Of a DNA stretch of 64,000 nt, positions 1-9,058 are shown piece after piece; position 1 is the stretch's first letter; every line of letters begins with the position of its first letter. Where the stretch lies: the NCBI RefSeq assembly GCF_020510705.1, contig NZ_CP075184.1, positions 3,906,001 to 3,970,000 of the forward strand, read 5' to 3'. This DNA is from Acidovorax radicis. GTDB lineage: Bacteria > Pseudomonadota > Gammaproteobacteria > Burkholderiales > Burkholderiaceae_C. Position numbers and translations under genes: made by a program. The notes beneath the pieces are model-generated. The model worked only from the letters and a program-made list of their open reading frames with translations, was not told the origin of the DNA and made no database searches.

Positions 1-678
1 GTCGCCCGCGATATGCCCCCAGACATCGTTGACCGCCTTGAACAGGTCGATGTCCACCACCAGCAGCGACAGGGGGTGGTCAAAACGCTCGGTGCGCTTG
101 CATTCGTTGGCGCCCAGCTCCATCAGCGTGCGCCGGTTGGACAGCCCCGTCAGCGAATCGTTCGCCGCCAAGAGCTCCAGGGTGGTGTTGAGTTCTTGCA
201 GCAGCCGGTTCTGCTCTACCAACTGGCGGTTGATCTGCGCGATCTCGTCTTCCTTGTGCTTGCGGTCATGGATGTTGAAGGTGACCCCGATGAGGCGTTT
301 GCCCGGGGTGGCGCTGCTGCGGTCCATGATGCGGCCGTAGTTGGCAAACCACACCCACTCGCCGGCCTTGGAGCGCAGGCGAAACTCGGCACGGTATTGC
401 GGGGTAACGCCCGCCACATGATCGGCGACCGCCTGGCGCACCATTTCGAGGTCGCCGGGGTGAAACAGGCCAAAAATATCCTGCACGCCCGACACGATTT
501 CGTCTTCGGTGAAGCCCAGCTCCAGAAAGGTCTTCATCGCCTTGTGGGTGACCTGGCCTGAGACCAGGTCGTTCTCCCATAGATCCAGCCCGGCGGCCTC
601 CAGCACCAGCTCCAGCCGCTCCTTGTTCAGGTCTGCGTCATCAGCCATGGAGACAAACATCAGTTCCGGCGTGTCCAT
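1..678 (-). CDS. PAS-GGDEF sensor diguanylate cyclase (3' end beyond window)
   Basis: Predicted to make cyclic di-GMP in response to a signal sensed by its PAS domain. The 226 visible codons hold a PAS/PAC domain (roughly residues 15-145, ending in the PAC-like stretch GVTFNIHDRKHKEDE), a short coiled linker (about 145-170), and the start of a GGDEF domain with DSLTGLSNRRTL and VVDIDLFKAVND, the Mg-binding aspartate region. The GG(D/E)EF loop itself lies outside the window, so activity cannot be judged. The start at 678 is chosen because its ATG overlaps the stop of the upstream DUF917 gene as TGATG, implying translational coupling; an in-frame ATG six codons later is an alternative. No transmembrane segment is seen, so the protein is probably cytoplasmic. 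Confidence 0.88.
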   Translation of the reverse strand, partial: MDTPELMFVSMADDADLNKERLELVLEAAGLDLWENDLVSGQVTHKAMKTFLELGFTEDEIVSGVQDIFGLFHPGDLEMVRQAVADHVAGVTPQYRAEFRLRSKAGEWVWFANYGRIMDRSSATPGKRLIGVTFNIHDRKHKEDEIAQINRQLVEQNRLLQELNTTLELLAANDSLTGLSNRRTLMELGANECKRTERFDHPLSLLVVDIDLFKAVNDVWGHIAGD

Positions 679-1859
679 CAGACCGACGGCATGGCGCCGG
701 CATACCCCATATTGCGCAGCAGTGCCGCAAATGACGCGACAACGCCTGGTGTGTTGTAAAGCTGCGGTGCGGCCTCGACCGCAATCACGCTCACCGCCTG
801 GCCGGTGCTCTTGCCGGTGGCGGCATCAAAGTACAGGGCCAGGTCATCGCTGGCATTGGAGAACCCACGGCCCGTGCTCTCGGAGTAGTAGCAGATGGAG
901 TCCGGCGCAATGATGTCCGGCACCGGGCTGGAGGACGAGTACATGATGAGGTTCTCGTTCAGGTTGTAGAGATAGTGCGTCTGCGTGCTCTGGCCGGGGT
1001 CGGGGGTGTTGTCCAGGCGGATGACACCGGAGTCCAGCGACGCGCTGGAGGTGGACTGCGTGACCGCCGTGATGAAAAAGTTGGTCACCACCGCAGTGGC
1101 CGCGCGGCCGGTGATGGTGGTGATGGCGCTGGCCACCGCGCTGGTGGCCAGTGGCGTGACCGCCTGCAGGAGTTGCAGCCCCAACGCGCGCGCCTGCCCC
1201 AGCGTGCCCTTGATGTAGCTGCCCGACAGAGCAAAACCATTGCTGGCGTTGGATGGCCACATGGCGATGCCTGAATAGCCGCCAAACCCGGCCACCACCC
1301 CGCCCGCCAGTGTCTCCACCCGCGCCGCCGTGGACGCACCGAGCACGGCCGATTCCATAAAGGCGGGCACCGAGGCATCACTGGCCAGCGCGGCGGGACA
1401 CGGCGCCAGCAACGCCGCGCCCGTGAACGTGGTTTGCGGCAGCTCGGGCACGGCGCGTCCGGCGCCATCACCGTCCACCACCCACAGGGCGCCTGGCCAC
1501 ATCGCGGCACCAATCAGCGGCACCAGCGAGTTGATGGGGCCGATCTCCACAGGGATGAACGCCCCGAGCGCGGCGCCGGTGCTCGCTTGCAGCACTTGCA
1601 CGGTGTTGGCAATGGAGTTCTGGATGGCCGCCAGCGTCAGGCCGTCCGCTGCGTCCGGCGAGCCCATGATGGCCAGCACACAGGCATTGGTGGCGCCGTC
1701 ATAGTCCTGCACCGGCACGGTGCCGCTCCAGCCCTGGTCGGCCAACTGCTGAAGGACCCCGCAAGCATCGTGATAACTGCCGCCGCCCCCACTGGCCAGC
1801 ACGGCAGCGCCCGTGGCAACCGCCTGAAAATCAGTCAACCCGTAGCTCTCTGCGCCCAT
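678..1859 (-). CDS. DUF917 family protein (hydantoinase/desulfurase-like)
   Basis: A 393-aa protein that I assign to DUF917, a family with some members described as S-methyl-thiohydantoin desulfurase or hydantoinase-related proteins. The N-terminus has the family's glycine-rich pattern (GAAVLASGGGG, residues about 12-22) and, further on, VDGDGAGRAVPELPQTTF, which resembles the conserved D-x-D-G-R-A-x-P-E segment. The start at 1859 is preferred over an upstream GTG because a GAGGGGG ribosome-binding site precedes it. Its stop overlaps the start of the PAS-GGDEF gene, so the two are co-translated. No signal peptide is evident. The substrate is unknown, and the assignment is by motif recall rather than search. 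Confidence 0.62.
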   Translation of the reverse strand: MGAESYGLTDFQAVATGAAVLASGGGGSYHDACGVLQQLADQGWSGTVPVQDYDGATNACVLAIMGSPDAADGLTLAAIQNSIANTVQVLQASTGAALGAFIPVEIGPINSLVPLIGAAMWPGALWVVDGDGAGRAVPELPQTTFTGAALLAPCPAALASDASVPAFMESAVLGASTAARVETLAGGVVAGFGGYSGIAMWPSNASNGFALSGSYIKGTLGQARALGLQLLQAVTPLATSAVASAITTITGRAATAVVTNFFITAVTQSTSSASLDSGVIRLDNTPDPGQSTQTHYLYNLNENLIMYSSSSPVPDIIAPDSICYYSESTGRGFSNASDDLALYFDAATGKSTGQAVSVIAVEAAPQLYNTPGVVASFAALLRNMGYAGAMPSV

Positions 1860-2106
1860 CGCACGCCCCCTCTTGTATGGTTGGAACGATACGCCTGCGC
1901 TATGGGTTGTCAACCCGCAGCATCCCGCGCAGCACCAAGGCAACAAGCCAGCGCCATGGCAGGGGGCGCCATATTTCTGTCATCAACACCACAGCGAGGC
2001 GACAGCACACCGGCGATAACCGAAAACCACTCTGTTCGAGCAACGCGCCTTCGCCTATGCTCTGCACAGCGCGTATATCCTGACAAAACACTCCCCAGAC
2101 CACACC
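1860..2106. promoter_or_regulatory. Divergent intergenic region between DUF917 and DUF3334 genes
   Basis: A 247-base gap between two divergently transcribed genes, so promoters for both must lie here. No clear sigma-70 hexamers or operator palindromes stand out by eye. Confidence 0.4.
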
Positions 2107-2793
2107 ATGAGCCTTCCAGAAAAAAACACCGTATACGGCACCGAAGACCTGCTGATCAGCCTGTGCAATTCCGTCACGCGGGTGCTGAACGTCGCCACGC
2201 ACAGCCAGATCCACTACTCCGGCATGGTGCAACGCATCAGCAAGACCTGCCTGAAACCCGATATCGGATGCTTCGTGCTGTTCGATGGCGGCTTCTCGGG
2301 CCTGGTCATCATCAACTTCTCGGCCCAGGCGGCGATGGAGCTGTATGCCAATTACCTGTTGAACATGGGCATGTCCAAGGACGACCTAGTCAGCTCCTAC
2401 ACGTCTGATGAAGTCAGCAACGTGATGGGCGAGCTCATGAACCAGGTGGTGGGCGACTTCACCGGCAAGGTGCGCCGCGAGCTGCAGACCCACATCACCC
2501 AGAACCAGCCCAAGATGCTGGTGCTGAACAAGCAGGTGATGCTGAGCGTGGACGCCAACCTGGACAAGCCCGAAGCCCGGCGCGTGACCTTCTACACCAG
2601 CAACAACAACATCTTCTACCTCGAACTGGCCATCGACCGCACCGAGTTCATCAAGCTCTATGACTTCGAGGCCCAGGAAGTGCCCGATGCCGATGCGCTC
2701 ATGGCCCAGTCACAGGGTGCACCTGCCGTGCCCGCTCCCGCCCCAGCGGGCCAGGACGATACGGACGCGCTGCTGAAGTCGCTGGGGATGTGA
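2107..2793 (+). CDS. DUF3334 family CheX-like protein
   Basis: A 228-aa soluble protein matching DUF3334 in length and in its highly conserved central block, for example DIGCFVLFDGGFSGLVIINF and EVSNVMGELMNQVVGDFTGK. The pattern of a conserved glutamate and asparagine pair in E-x-x-N-x-x-x-x-E-x-x-N resembles the CheC/CheX/FliY phosphatase fold, so a role in dephosphorylating a response regulator or in chemotaxis is a reasonable inference. The family itself is uncharacterised as far as I know. The C-terminus (from about residue 195) is a low-complexity Ala/Pro tail ending in TDALLKSLGM. It stands alone, convergent with mgtA and separated from it by a palindromic repeat. Confidence 0.75.
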   Translation: MSLPEKNTVYGTEDLLISLCNSVTRVLNVATHSQIHYSGMVQRISKTCLKPDIGCFVLFDGGFSGLVIINFSAQAAMELYANYLLNMGMSKDDLVSSYTSDEVSNVMGELMNQVVGDFTGKVRRELQTHITQNQPKMLVLNKQVMLSVDANLDKPEARRVTFYTSNNNIFYLELAIDRTEFIKLYDFEAQEVPDADALMAQSQGAPAVPAPAPAGQDDTDALLKSLGM

Positions 2794-2825
2794 TGCCGGG
2801 GATGTGACACCTGACGAATCACATC

Positions 2826-2875
2826 AAAATTCATAGCTGCTAGCGCCTATCCCATAAGCGCTAGCAGCCAAAAAG
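2826..2875. repeat. Family A palindromic repeat, copy A1
   Basis: Inverted repeat with arms GCTGCTAGCGC and GCGCTAGCAGC around a short loop, flanked by an A/T run on each side. It lies between the convergent 3' ends of the DUF3334 gene and mgtA and could serve as a bidirectional terminator. It belongs to the family recurring at 13346, 14349, 18144, 26280, 49139, 55403 and 62064. Confidence 0.85.
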
Positions 2876-2932
2876 GCTCAAATGGGCGGCCCCCAGCACG
2901 GGGCCCCATCGTGGCGTCGCAGGTCGCAGTAT

Positions 2933-5749
2933 CTATTGCCAGCCATAGCGGCGAATGTAGAAACGCTTCATGACGGTCGTCAGCACCACATAGCCAGCCA
3001 GAATCCCCAGCACCCAGGGGAAGTAGGACCAAGGCAACGCCTGCAGTTTGAAATGCCCCGCCAACGGCCCCATCGGGATGAAGATGCCCACGGCCATGAT
3101 GAGCGCCGTGGCGGTGAGCAACGGCACCGACGCAATGCTCTCCACAAAAGGCAGCTTGGGCGTGCGGATCATGTGCACGATGAGGGTTTGCGTGAGCAGG
3201 CCCACCACAAACCAGCCCGACTGGAACAGGGTCTGCGCGCCCACGTTGTCGGCGCCGAACACGTACCACATGACCACGAAGGTGGTGATGTCGAACACCG
3301 AGCTGATCGGTCCAAAAAACACCATGAAGCGCCCGATATCACCGGGATTCCATTTGAGCGGGTTGCGGATGACTTCCTCGTCCACATTGTCAAAGGGAAT
3401 GGCGATCTGCGACACGTCGTACAGCAGGTTTTGCACCAGCAGATGCAAAGGCAGCATCGGCAAAAATGGCAAAAACGCACTGGCCACCAGCACCGAGAAC
3501 ACGTTGCCAAAGTTGGAGCTGGCCGTCATGCGGATGTACTTGAGCATGTTGCTGAAGGTCTTGCGGCCTTCCATCACGCCCTCTTCCAGCACCATCAGGC
3601 TCTTTTCCAGCAGGATGATGTCGGCCGCCTCCTTGGCGATGTCCACCGCGCTGTCCACGCTGATGCCAATGTCGGCAGCACGCAGCGCGGGCGCATCGTT
3701 GATGCCGTCGCCCATGAAGCCCACCACATGGCCGCCGGCGCGCAGTGCACGCACCAGGCGCTCCTTGTTCAGCGGCGAGAGCTTGGCAAACACGTTATGG
3801 GATTCGGCCGCCTGCGCCAGGGCCGCATCGTCCATGGCGTCCACATCCTTGCCCAGCAGCACCCCCTGCACCGCCAGGCCCACCTCGCGGCAGACCTTGA
3901 GCGTGACCAGTTCGTTGTCACCGGTCAACACCTTCACCGTCACCCCGTGCGCGGCCAGCGCCTTGAGCGCGGGCGCGGTGGATTCTTTCGGTGGGTCCAG
4001 AAAAGCCACGTAGCCAATCAGGGTCAAACCAGATTCGTCGGCCACGCCGTACACACTCTGGTGGGGCGGGGTTTCTTTCATGGCCACGGCCACCACGCGC
4101 AGACCTTCGTTGTTCAGGCCCCGGGTTACCTCCAGCACGCGCGCACGCAGGGCTTCATCCAGCGGCAGGTCTTGCGCGCCAGCGTCTTCCACCACACGCA
4201 CCCGGGTGCATATGTCCAGCATTTCTTCCACGGCGCCCTTGCAGATCAGCTCGTGGTGGTCGTCGCGCTCACTGACGATGACGGACATGCGCCGGCGCAC
4301 AAAGTCAAAGGGAATTTCATCCACCTTGCGGTAGTCCTGCGCCAGGCGCAGGTCGGCCTGCAGCTCCACATGCTCCAGCACGGCGTGGTCCAGCAGGTTC
4401 TTGAGGCCGCTCTGGTAATGGCTGTTGAGGTAGGCAAAGGTGAGCACTTCGTCGGACTCGTGGCCGAAGACGTCGGTGTGGCGCTCCAGAAAGATCTTGT
4501 CCTGCGTGAGCGTGCCGGTCTTGTCGGTGCACAGCACATCCATGGCGCCAAAGTTCTGGATCGCATCCAGCCGCTTGACCACCACCTTCTTGCGCGACAG
4601 CAGCACCGCGCCCTTGGCCAGCGTGCTGGTCACGATCATGGGCAGCATCTCGGGCGTGAGACCCACGGCCACCGACAGCGCGAACAGAAAGGCCTCCAGC
4701 CAGTCGCCCTTGGTAAAGCCGTTGACCACCAGCACGATGGGCACCATCACCAGTGCAAACCGAATGAGCAACCAGCTCACGCTGTTGACCCCCGCCTGGA
4801 ACGCGGTGGGCGCGCGGTCTATGGCTGTGACGCGCGTGGCCAGCGTGCCAAAGTAGGTGTGGTTGCCTGTGGCCACCACCAGCGCCGTGGCCGAGCCCGA
4901 GACCACGTTGGTGCCCATGAACAGCAGGTTGCGCGCATCCAGCACGCTGGCGCCCGGTGCGGAGCTTTCTGCAAATTTCTCCACTGGCAGCGACTCCCCC
5001 GTCATGGCCGACTGGCTCACGAACAGGTCTTTGGCCGTCAGCACGCGGCAGTCCGAGGGGATCATGTCACCCGCCGACAGCACCACATGGTCGCCGGGGA
5101 CCAGTTGGCTGATGGGTAGTTCGCGCTGGCCAGCAGCGGCCGCCTTGAGCGTCATCGCATGCCCCCCGCCAGGCGTGGGTGCGGGCGCGGGCGCGGGCAC
5201 AGTGGCTGGCGTGGGCACATATGCATCCCCTTGCGCCGATGGGCGCCGCAGCACGGTGGCCGTGTTGCTGACCAGCGACTTCAGGCGCTCGGCGGCTCGG
5301 TTGGACCGCCCCTCCTGCACAAACCGCAACAAGGTGGACAACACCACCATCGCCAAAATGACGACCGTGGCCTCCCGGTCATCGGTCAGGTAAGAGATCA
5401 ACGCCAGCACGGTAAGCAAAACGTTGAAGGGGTTTTTGTAGCAGTGCCACAGGTGCAGCCAGCCGGGCAGCGGCTTTTCGTGCTCTACCTCGTTAGGGCC
5501 ATGCAATGCGAGTGCGGCGGCGGCCTGCGTGTCAGTGAGGCCGTTTTTGTCCGAGCCCAGCCGGTCCAGCAAGGTGGGCACATCGTCGGTCGCGGCGCGC
5601 AACAGATCGCGGGTGAGCGGGTCGGGCATCGTGGCCGGGGTCGCGGCGCGGCCCAGGGTGAGGGTGTCGAGCATGAGTCGCCGCGCAAAGTGGCGCGTGA
5701 CATGCCGACTGCGCAGGAAACGGTCGAAAAGGTGGTGAAAGAAGTTCAT
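2933..5749 (-). CDS. mgtA: Magnesium-translocating P-type ATPase (MgtA/MgtB, P3B class)
   Basis: Inner-membrane ATPase importing Mg2+. The 938-aa product carries all P-type landmarks: TGES in the actuator domain, the phosphorylated aspartate in CTDKTGTLT (about residue 407), the hinge GDGINDAP, and the P3B membrane motif PEMLPMIV. Ten membrane helices are expected. A Pro/Ala-rich insertion (around residues 180-215, containing PAPAPAPTPGGG) precedes the actuator segment and is likely a flexible loop. The start at 5749 is chosen over an upstream in-frame GTG because GGGAG lies just 5' of it. Upstream lies a possible leader ORF and hairpin, the kind of place where Mg2+ transporters are often controlled. 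Confidence 0.95.
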   Translation of the reverse strand: MNFFHHLFDRFLRSRHVTRHFARRLMLDTLTLGRAATPATMPDPLTRDLLRAATDDVPTLLDRLGSDKNGLTDTQAAAALALHGPNEVEHEKPLPGWLHLWHCYKNPFNVLLTVLALISYLTDDREATVVILAMVVLSTLLRFVQEGRSNRAAERLKSLVSNTATVLRRPSAQGDAYVPTPATVPAPAPAPTPGGGHAMTLKAAAAGQRELPISQLVPGDHVVLSAGDMIPSDCRVLTAKDLFVSQSAMTGESLPVEKFAESSAPGASVLDARNLLFMGTNVVSGSATALVVATGNHTYFGTLATRVTAIDRAPTAFQAGVNSVSWLLIRFALVMVPIVLVVNGFTKGDWLEAFLFALSVAVGLTPEMLPMIVTSTLAKGAVLLSRKKVVVKRLDAIQNFGAMDVLCTDKTGTLTQDKIFLERHTDVFGHESDEVLTFAYLNSHYQSGLKNLLDHAVLEHVELQADLRLAQDYRKVDEIPFDFVRRRMSVIVSERDDHHELICKGAVEEMLDICTRVRVVEDAGAQDLPLDEALRARVLEVTRGLNNEGLRVVAVAMKETPPHQSVYGVADESGLTLIGYVAFLDPPKESTAPALKALAAHGVTVKVLTGDNELVTLKVCREVGLAVQGVLLGKDVDAMDDAALAQAAESHNVFAKLSPLNKERLVRALRAGGHVVGFMGDGINDAPALRAADIGISVDSAVDIAKEAADIILLEKSLMVLEEGVMEGRKTFSNMLKYIRMTASSNFGNVFSVLVASAFLPFLPMLPLHLLVQNLLYDVSQIAIPFDNVDEEVIRNPLKWNPGDIGRFMVFFGPISSVFDITTFVVMWYVFGADNVGAQTLFQSGWFVVGLLTQTLIVHMIRTPKLPFVESIASVPLLTATALIMAVGIFIPMGPLAGHFKLQALPWSYFPWVLGILAGYVVLTTVMKRFYIRRYGWQ

Positions 5750-5759
5750 GGCCCGCTCC

Positions 5760-5870
5760 CTACCGCGTCGCAAATCTGGTGCGACGCCCAAAAACCGCAG
5801 TGGTCAAAGTGGCTGTGCGCAGCACGCTAGGCAATGCGGCGCGCGCTGGAAAAACAATACAACGAAACAT
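5760..5870 (-). CDS. Possible 36-codon leader ORF upstream of mgtA
   Basis: An ATG at 5870 opens a 36-codon frame (starting MFRCIVFPARAALPSV) that ends in TAG ten bases before the mgtA start. Its only Shine-Dalgarno-like sequence (AGAAGGG) lies within the 3' arm of a 10-bp hairpin at 5881-5908. Position and layout recall leader peptides of enteric mgt genes, but the peptide is not notably Pro- or Asp-rich and no homology is claimed. It may be chance. Confidence 0.25.
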   Translation of the reverse strand: MFRCIVFPARAALPSVLRTATLTTAVFGRRTRFATR

Positions 5871-5880
5871 GATGGGTAAA

Positions 5881-5908
5881 CCCTTCTGGCCTGCGCCTGC
5901 CAGAAGGG
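5881..5908 (-). promoter_or_regulatory. 10-bp perfect hairpin in mgtA leader
   Basis: CCCTTCTGGC and GCCAGAAGGG form a perfect stem with an 8-base loop about 130 bases upstream of the mgtA start. On the mgtA transcript it is followed by mixed sequence rather than a clean T-run, so it is not a typical intrinsic terminator. The 3' arm contains the only Shine-Dalgarno-like sequence ahead of the candidate leader ORF. A regulatory role is inferred from position only. Confidence 0.4.
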
Positions 5909-6103
5909 CTTGCTCACGCGGTCACGCAAGCAGGCGCTTCTGGGTGTAGGCCCTGGCCAAATTTGCAGAAATCGACAACAAACAAACAATCCGTAAACAC
6001 ACGGTGCAATGGAGCGGCGCTTCAGAGCGCCAGCGCGGGTCTGGGTCCATGGAGCCTCCTGCGGTAAGAATGGGAAAAGGGGCGCGCGCTGATGGTGCAG
6101 CGT

Positions 6104-6388
6104 TCAACGCCAGCGGGGCACGCCACGCGCGGGCTGCGCGTGCAGAAAACACCGAATGCGGTGGGTAGGCCAGGCGGTGCTGAGATCCAGATCGGCCAGG
6201 GCCTGGATCGGGTCATTGCCATCGTTACGCCCGTGAGTGCGGCCAGTCGCAAGACCTGCCTGCGGCGCCTGCGCAAGAAATGCGGGCGCTAGCTGTGCAC
6301 CCAGCGGGGGCTGGCGCAGCACCGCACGGCCAACGCGCAGCGCAAGCGCACGCCTGAAAAGAATCTGCAAATCAACAAAACGAGGCAT
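6104..6388 (-). CDS. Hypothetical small protein, 94 aa
   Basis: Unrecognised. The frame has high third-position GC and codon use like neighbouring genes, with an AAGGA about ten bases before the ATG, so it could be a real gene in the 1.2-kb gap between mgtA and the EamA gene. It is Arg/Ala/Leu-rich (opening MPRFVDLQILFRRALALRVG) with a basic amphipathic N-terminus and no transmembrane segment or known motif. It would be read toward mgtA, ending some 230 bases before the leader region. Confidence 0.4.
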   Translation of the reverse strand: MPRFVDLQILFRRALALRVGRAVLRQPPLGAQLAPAFLAQAPQAGLATGRTHGRNDGNDPIQALADLDLSTAWPTHRIRCFLHAQPARGVPRWR

Positions 6389-6964
6389 GGCCGTGGTCCT
6401 TGGCAGGGTTCACGGAGCAGACAGACGCGGGTGTTCGCCGGAGCGCGTCTGCACAGGCAATCACGGCCCAACCAAGGGCCTTGCCTGTGCACACGGCACA
6501 CACGCAGGGGAAACGACAAGTCGGGGAAACCATCAACCTCCCATCGCTGCATGGCAGACGCAAGGGGCTGCGCAGACAGGACGGCAGATGGCTGAAAGGG
6601 ACGGGGCCTGGGTCTGCACAAGGCGACCCATGACCCGGGAGCGGGCGTCAGGAGGCCTGGCAGGCAGCAACCGTCACGGCTTGCTGGTGTTCACTGCGAC
6701 AACTGGCACATTCCACGCTGGGGCTCCGGAAATAAAGGTGCGCGATTATTGCACTGCAGCATTTGAGGGTCAACCCGCCGCACGCATAAAAAAACGAGGC
6801 GCCAGGAATGGACCCCATCGCGGTTTGCAGCCAGTGATTCGGCATTCCACCGACGCGGCATTCACACCCTGTTGAGCCCCCGTTCACCATTGAAACTGCA
6901 GCGGCGGATACCGCTGCGGGCGACAGCCCATCGCCAGCGCTGCCTGTCAGGGGCATGGGCAGGG
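6389..6964. other. Intergenic stretch without a supported gene
   Basis: About 576 bases between the small hypothetical gene and the 3' end of the EamA gene. It is GC-rich with overlapping open frames on both strands that look like chance. A short A-run next to CGAGGCGCC near 6787-6802 might be part of an EamA terminator, but no stable stem is obvious. I see no RNA gene or repeat. Confidence 0.4.
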
Positions 6965-7897
6965 TCAACGCCGCGCGCCCAGTCGCTCCGCGATCCAGAT
7001 GCCGCCAAGCACCATCGCCAGCGCCACGGCGTGATAGGCCCCGACAGGCTCGCCGAGCATGCCCACGGCCAGTGCAGGGCCGAAAACGGGGTTCAGGTTG
7101 AGGAACACACTGGCGCGCGCCGGGCCAATGAGCTCCACCGCACGGATGAAAAAAATCTGCGAGACGAAGGACGGCAGCAAGCCCACATACACCAGGATGA
7201 GCCACCCCAGCGGCGTGGGCCAAAAAAACCGCCCCGCCGCCACTTCGGCCGCCAGCAGCGGCAAAGACGCCAACGCCGCCACGCCCGCCACGGCAGAGAA
7301 GAACACCAGCGGGGGCACGGACGGCCGCGCCCGCAGCCCCAGCGTGTAGCCGGCATAGAGCAGCGAGGCCAGCAAAATCCACACATCGCCCAGGTTGAAG
7401 TCGAGCGCAGCCATCACCGCCCAGGTGCCCCGCGAGGCCACGATGGCCACGCCCGCCAGCGTGATGACCACGCCCAGCATCTGCAGCGCAGTGACCCGCA
7501 GGCGCAGGAACAACACGCCGCCCAGCAGCACCAGCACCGGGATGATTCCCTGAATCAGCGGAGGTTGACGGCCGTGGTGTGGTGTGCCGCCGCGTAGAAC
7601 AGCGCGTTGAAGGCGGTAAAGCCGCTGGTGCCCATCAGGGCCAGATACGTCCAGCGCCCCCGCAGCGCGGGCAGGTGTTGCGCCACCTGCTGGCGCGCAA
7701 CGAACCACAGCGCCATGCAGGCAATGCTCCAGCGTGCCGTGGTCAGCATCATGGGAGAAACGTGACCTACGGCCATGCGCGCCGCGACGGCATTGCTGCC
7801 CCAGATGAGGGTGGTGACGATGAGGAGAAGTGCGGGGCGCTGGTACAGGCTGCGCCAGAAAGCGCCGCGCGTGGCGGCAGGGGGGGGATGCAGACAT
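6965..7897 (-). pseudogene. EamA/DMT-family transporter, two compensating frameshifts
   Basis: A ten-helix drug/metabolite exporter of about 310 aa by reconstruction. The natural N-terminus (MSASPPAATRGAFWRSLYQ, then LLLIVTTLIWGSNAVAARM) is read only if the eight-G run at 7880-7887 is counted as seven. The frame then runs to HTTAVNL near 7561, where one base is missing, and resumes as LIQGIIPVLVLLGG down to the stop. Net length is divisible by three, so the C-terminal half lies in the frame of the start codon but the N-terminal half does not. Either two real mutations or two sequencing/assembly errors; the homopolymer favours error or slippage. Substrate unknown. Confidence 0.8.
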
Positions 7898-7987
7898 GGC
7901 CGCGAGCGTAGCAAACCCGGTGCAACCGGCCACTCACGCAGGTCGCCAGCGCGCACGCCAAGGCATCGATCCAGAACGTCCAGCCAT

Positions 7988-9058
7988 CTACCCTTCAAAT
8001 TGCGGATGCAATTGCCGGATGCGGTTCATGGCCATGGCCGCCGCTGCCGTGCGTGTTTCCACGCCCAGCTTGGCAAACACGCGCTCCAGGTGCTTTTTGA
8101 CGGTGGCGGGGCTGGCGCCCAGGATGTCGCCGATGTCGCGGTTGATCTTGCCCTTGACCACCCAGTACAGCACCTCGGCCTCGCGCGCGGTGAGCCTGAA
8201 CGACAGGCTCATGGACTCGATGATCTTCGCGTCCGACACCTCGCGCATCACGATGAGCCAGTCGCCGCCGCCCGCGCTGTCGCCCGCCTGCTGGTGCAGG
8301 CGGAAGGTAAGCCGGCGCGCGCCCTGCTCCACCGCCAGGCGCGGTGGCTCGGCCAGCGATGCGGCCAGCAGCTCTGCCGCGTTGTCGGCCAGCACATGGC
8401 GGCGCAGCCAGGCCTGCACGGGCTCGGGCGCCCATTGGCCAAGGGCGGCGGGCGTGCCGTCCGGGCCCACCTCGCCGAAGTAGCTTTGCAGCAGCTCGCG
8501 CGCCAGCGGGGTCTGCCACACGATGCGGCCGTCCACCGCGCGCACGGTGATGCTGGCGTAGCCGAAGGCATCAAGCGCGTTGCGCGCCTCGCGGGCCTGG
8601 CGCGCGTCCTGCCGGGCCTTGCGCGCCGCGCCCAGGTGCACGCCCATGCGGGCCATCACCTCGCGCGGCTTGATGGGCTTGGTGACGTAGTCCACGCCAC
8701 CCGCCTCCAGCGCGGCCACGAGGTGCTCGGTCTCGGTCAGGCCGGTCATGAAGATGATGGGAATGTGCGCCGTCAGGGGCGATGCCTTCAGGCGCCGCGC
8801 GACCTCGAAGCCGTCCATGCCGGGCATCATGGCGTCGAGCAGCACGATATCGGGCAGGGCCTGGGCGGCACGCTGCAGCGCGGCCTCGCCGTGCATGGCC
8901 ACGAGCACGGTGTAGCCCGATTCATCGAGCGCGTCGTGCAGCACGGCCAGGTTGTCGGGCACGTCGTCCACGATCAGCACCACGTCGCTGTCGCTGCGGT
9001 CCAGCGCGGCACCGGGCGCTGCTGGCGCCGGAAAGGAAGGGGGAATTGCGGTGGTCAT
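7988..9058 (-). CDS. Response regulator, receiver plus LuxR-type HTH
   Basis: A 356-aa DNA-binding response regulator. The N-terminal receiver (about residues 25-145) has VVLIVDDVPDN, the phosphoacceptor in LLDAMMPGMDG, the conserved Thr in FMTGL and Lys in VTKPI. A middle segment (about 165-280) looks PAS-like. The C-terminus is a NarL/FixJ HTH (LTAREAEVLYWVVKGKINRDI, then SPATVKKHLERVFAKLGV). The start at 9058 overlaps the stop of the histidine-kinase gene as TGATG, so the two proteins are translated together and are almost certainly partners. The divergent neighbour is the urease operon, a plausible target. Confidence 0.9.
   Translation of the reverse strand: MTTAIPPSFPAPAAPGAALDRSDSDVVLIVDDVPDNLAVLHDALDESGYTVLVAMHGEAALQRAAQALPDIVLLDAMMPGMDGFEVARRLKASPLTAHIPIIFMTGLTETEHLVAALEAGGVDYVTKPIKPREVMARMGVHLGAARKARQDARQAREARNALDAFGYASITVRAVDGRIVWQTPLARELLQSYFGEVGPDGTPAALGQWAPEPVQAWLRRHVLADNAAELLAASLAEPPRLAVEQGARRLTFRLHQQAGDSAGGGDWLIVMREVSDAKIIESMSLSFRLTAREAEVLYWVVKGKINRDIGDILGASPATVKKHLERVFAKLGVETRTAAAAMAMNRIRQLHPQFEG

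Noticed and set aside
2882..5119. 745-codon open frame on the plus strand opposite mgtA
   Set aside because: Same antisense artefact; MgtA motifs on the other strand are complete.
6237..6875. 212-codon plus-strand frame between mgtA and EamA genes
   Set aside because: No ribosome-binding site and composition like an antisense/chance frame; the opposite-strand 94-codon frame has better codon use in the overlap.
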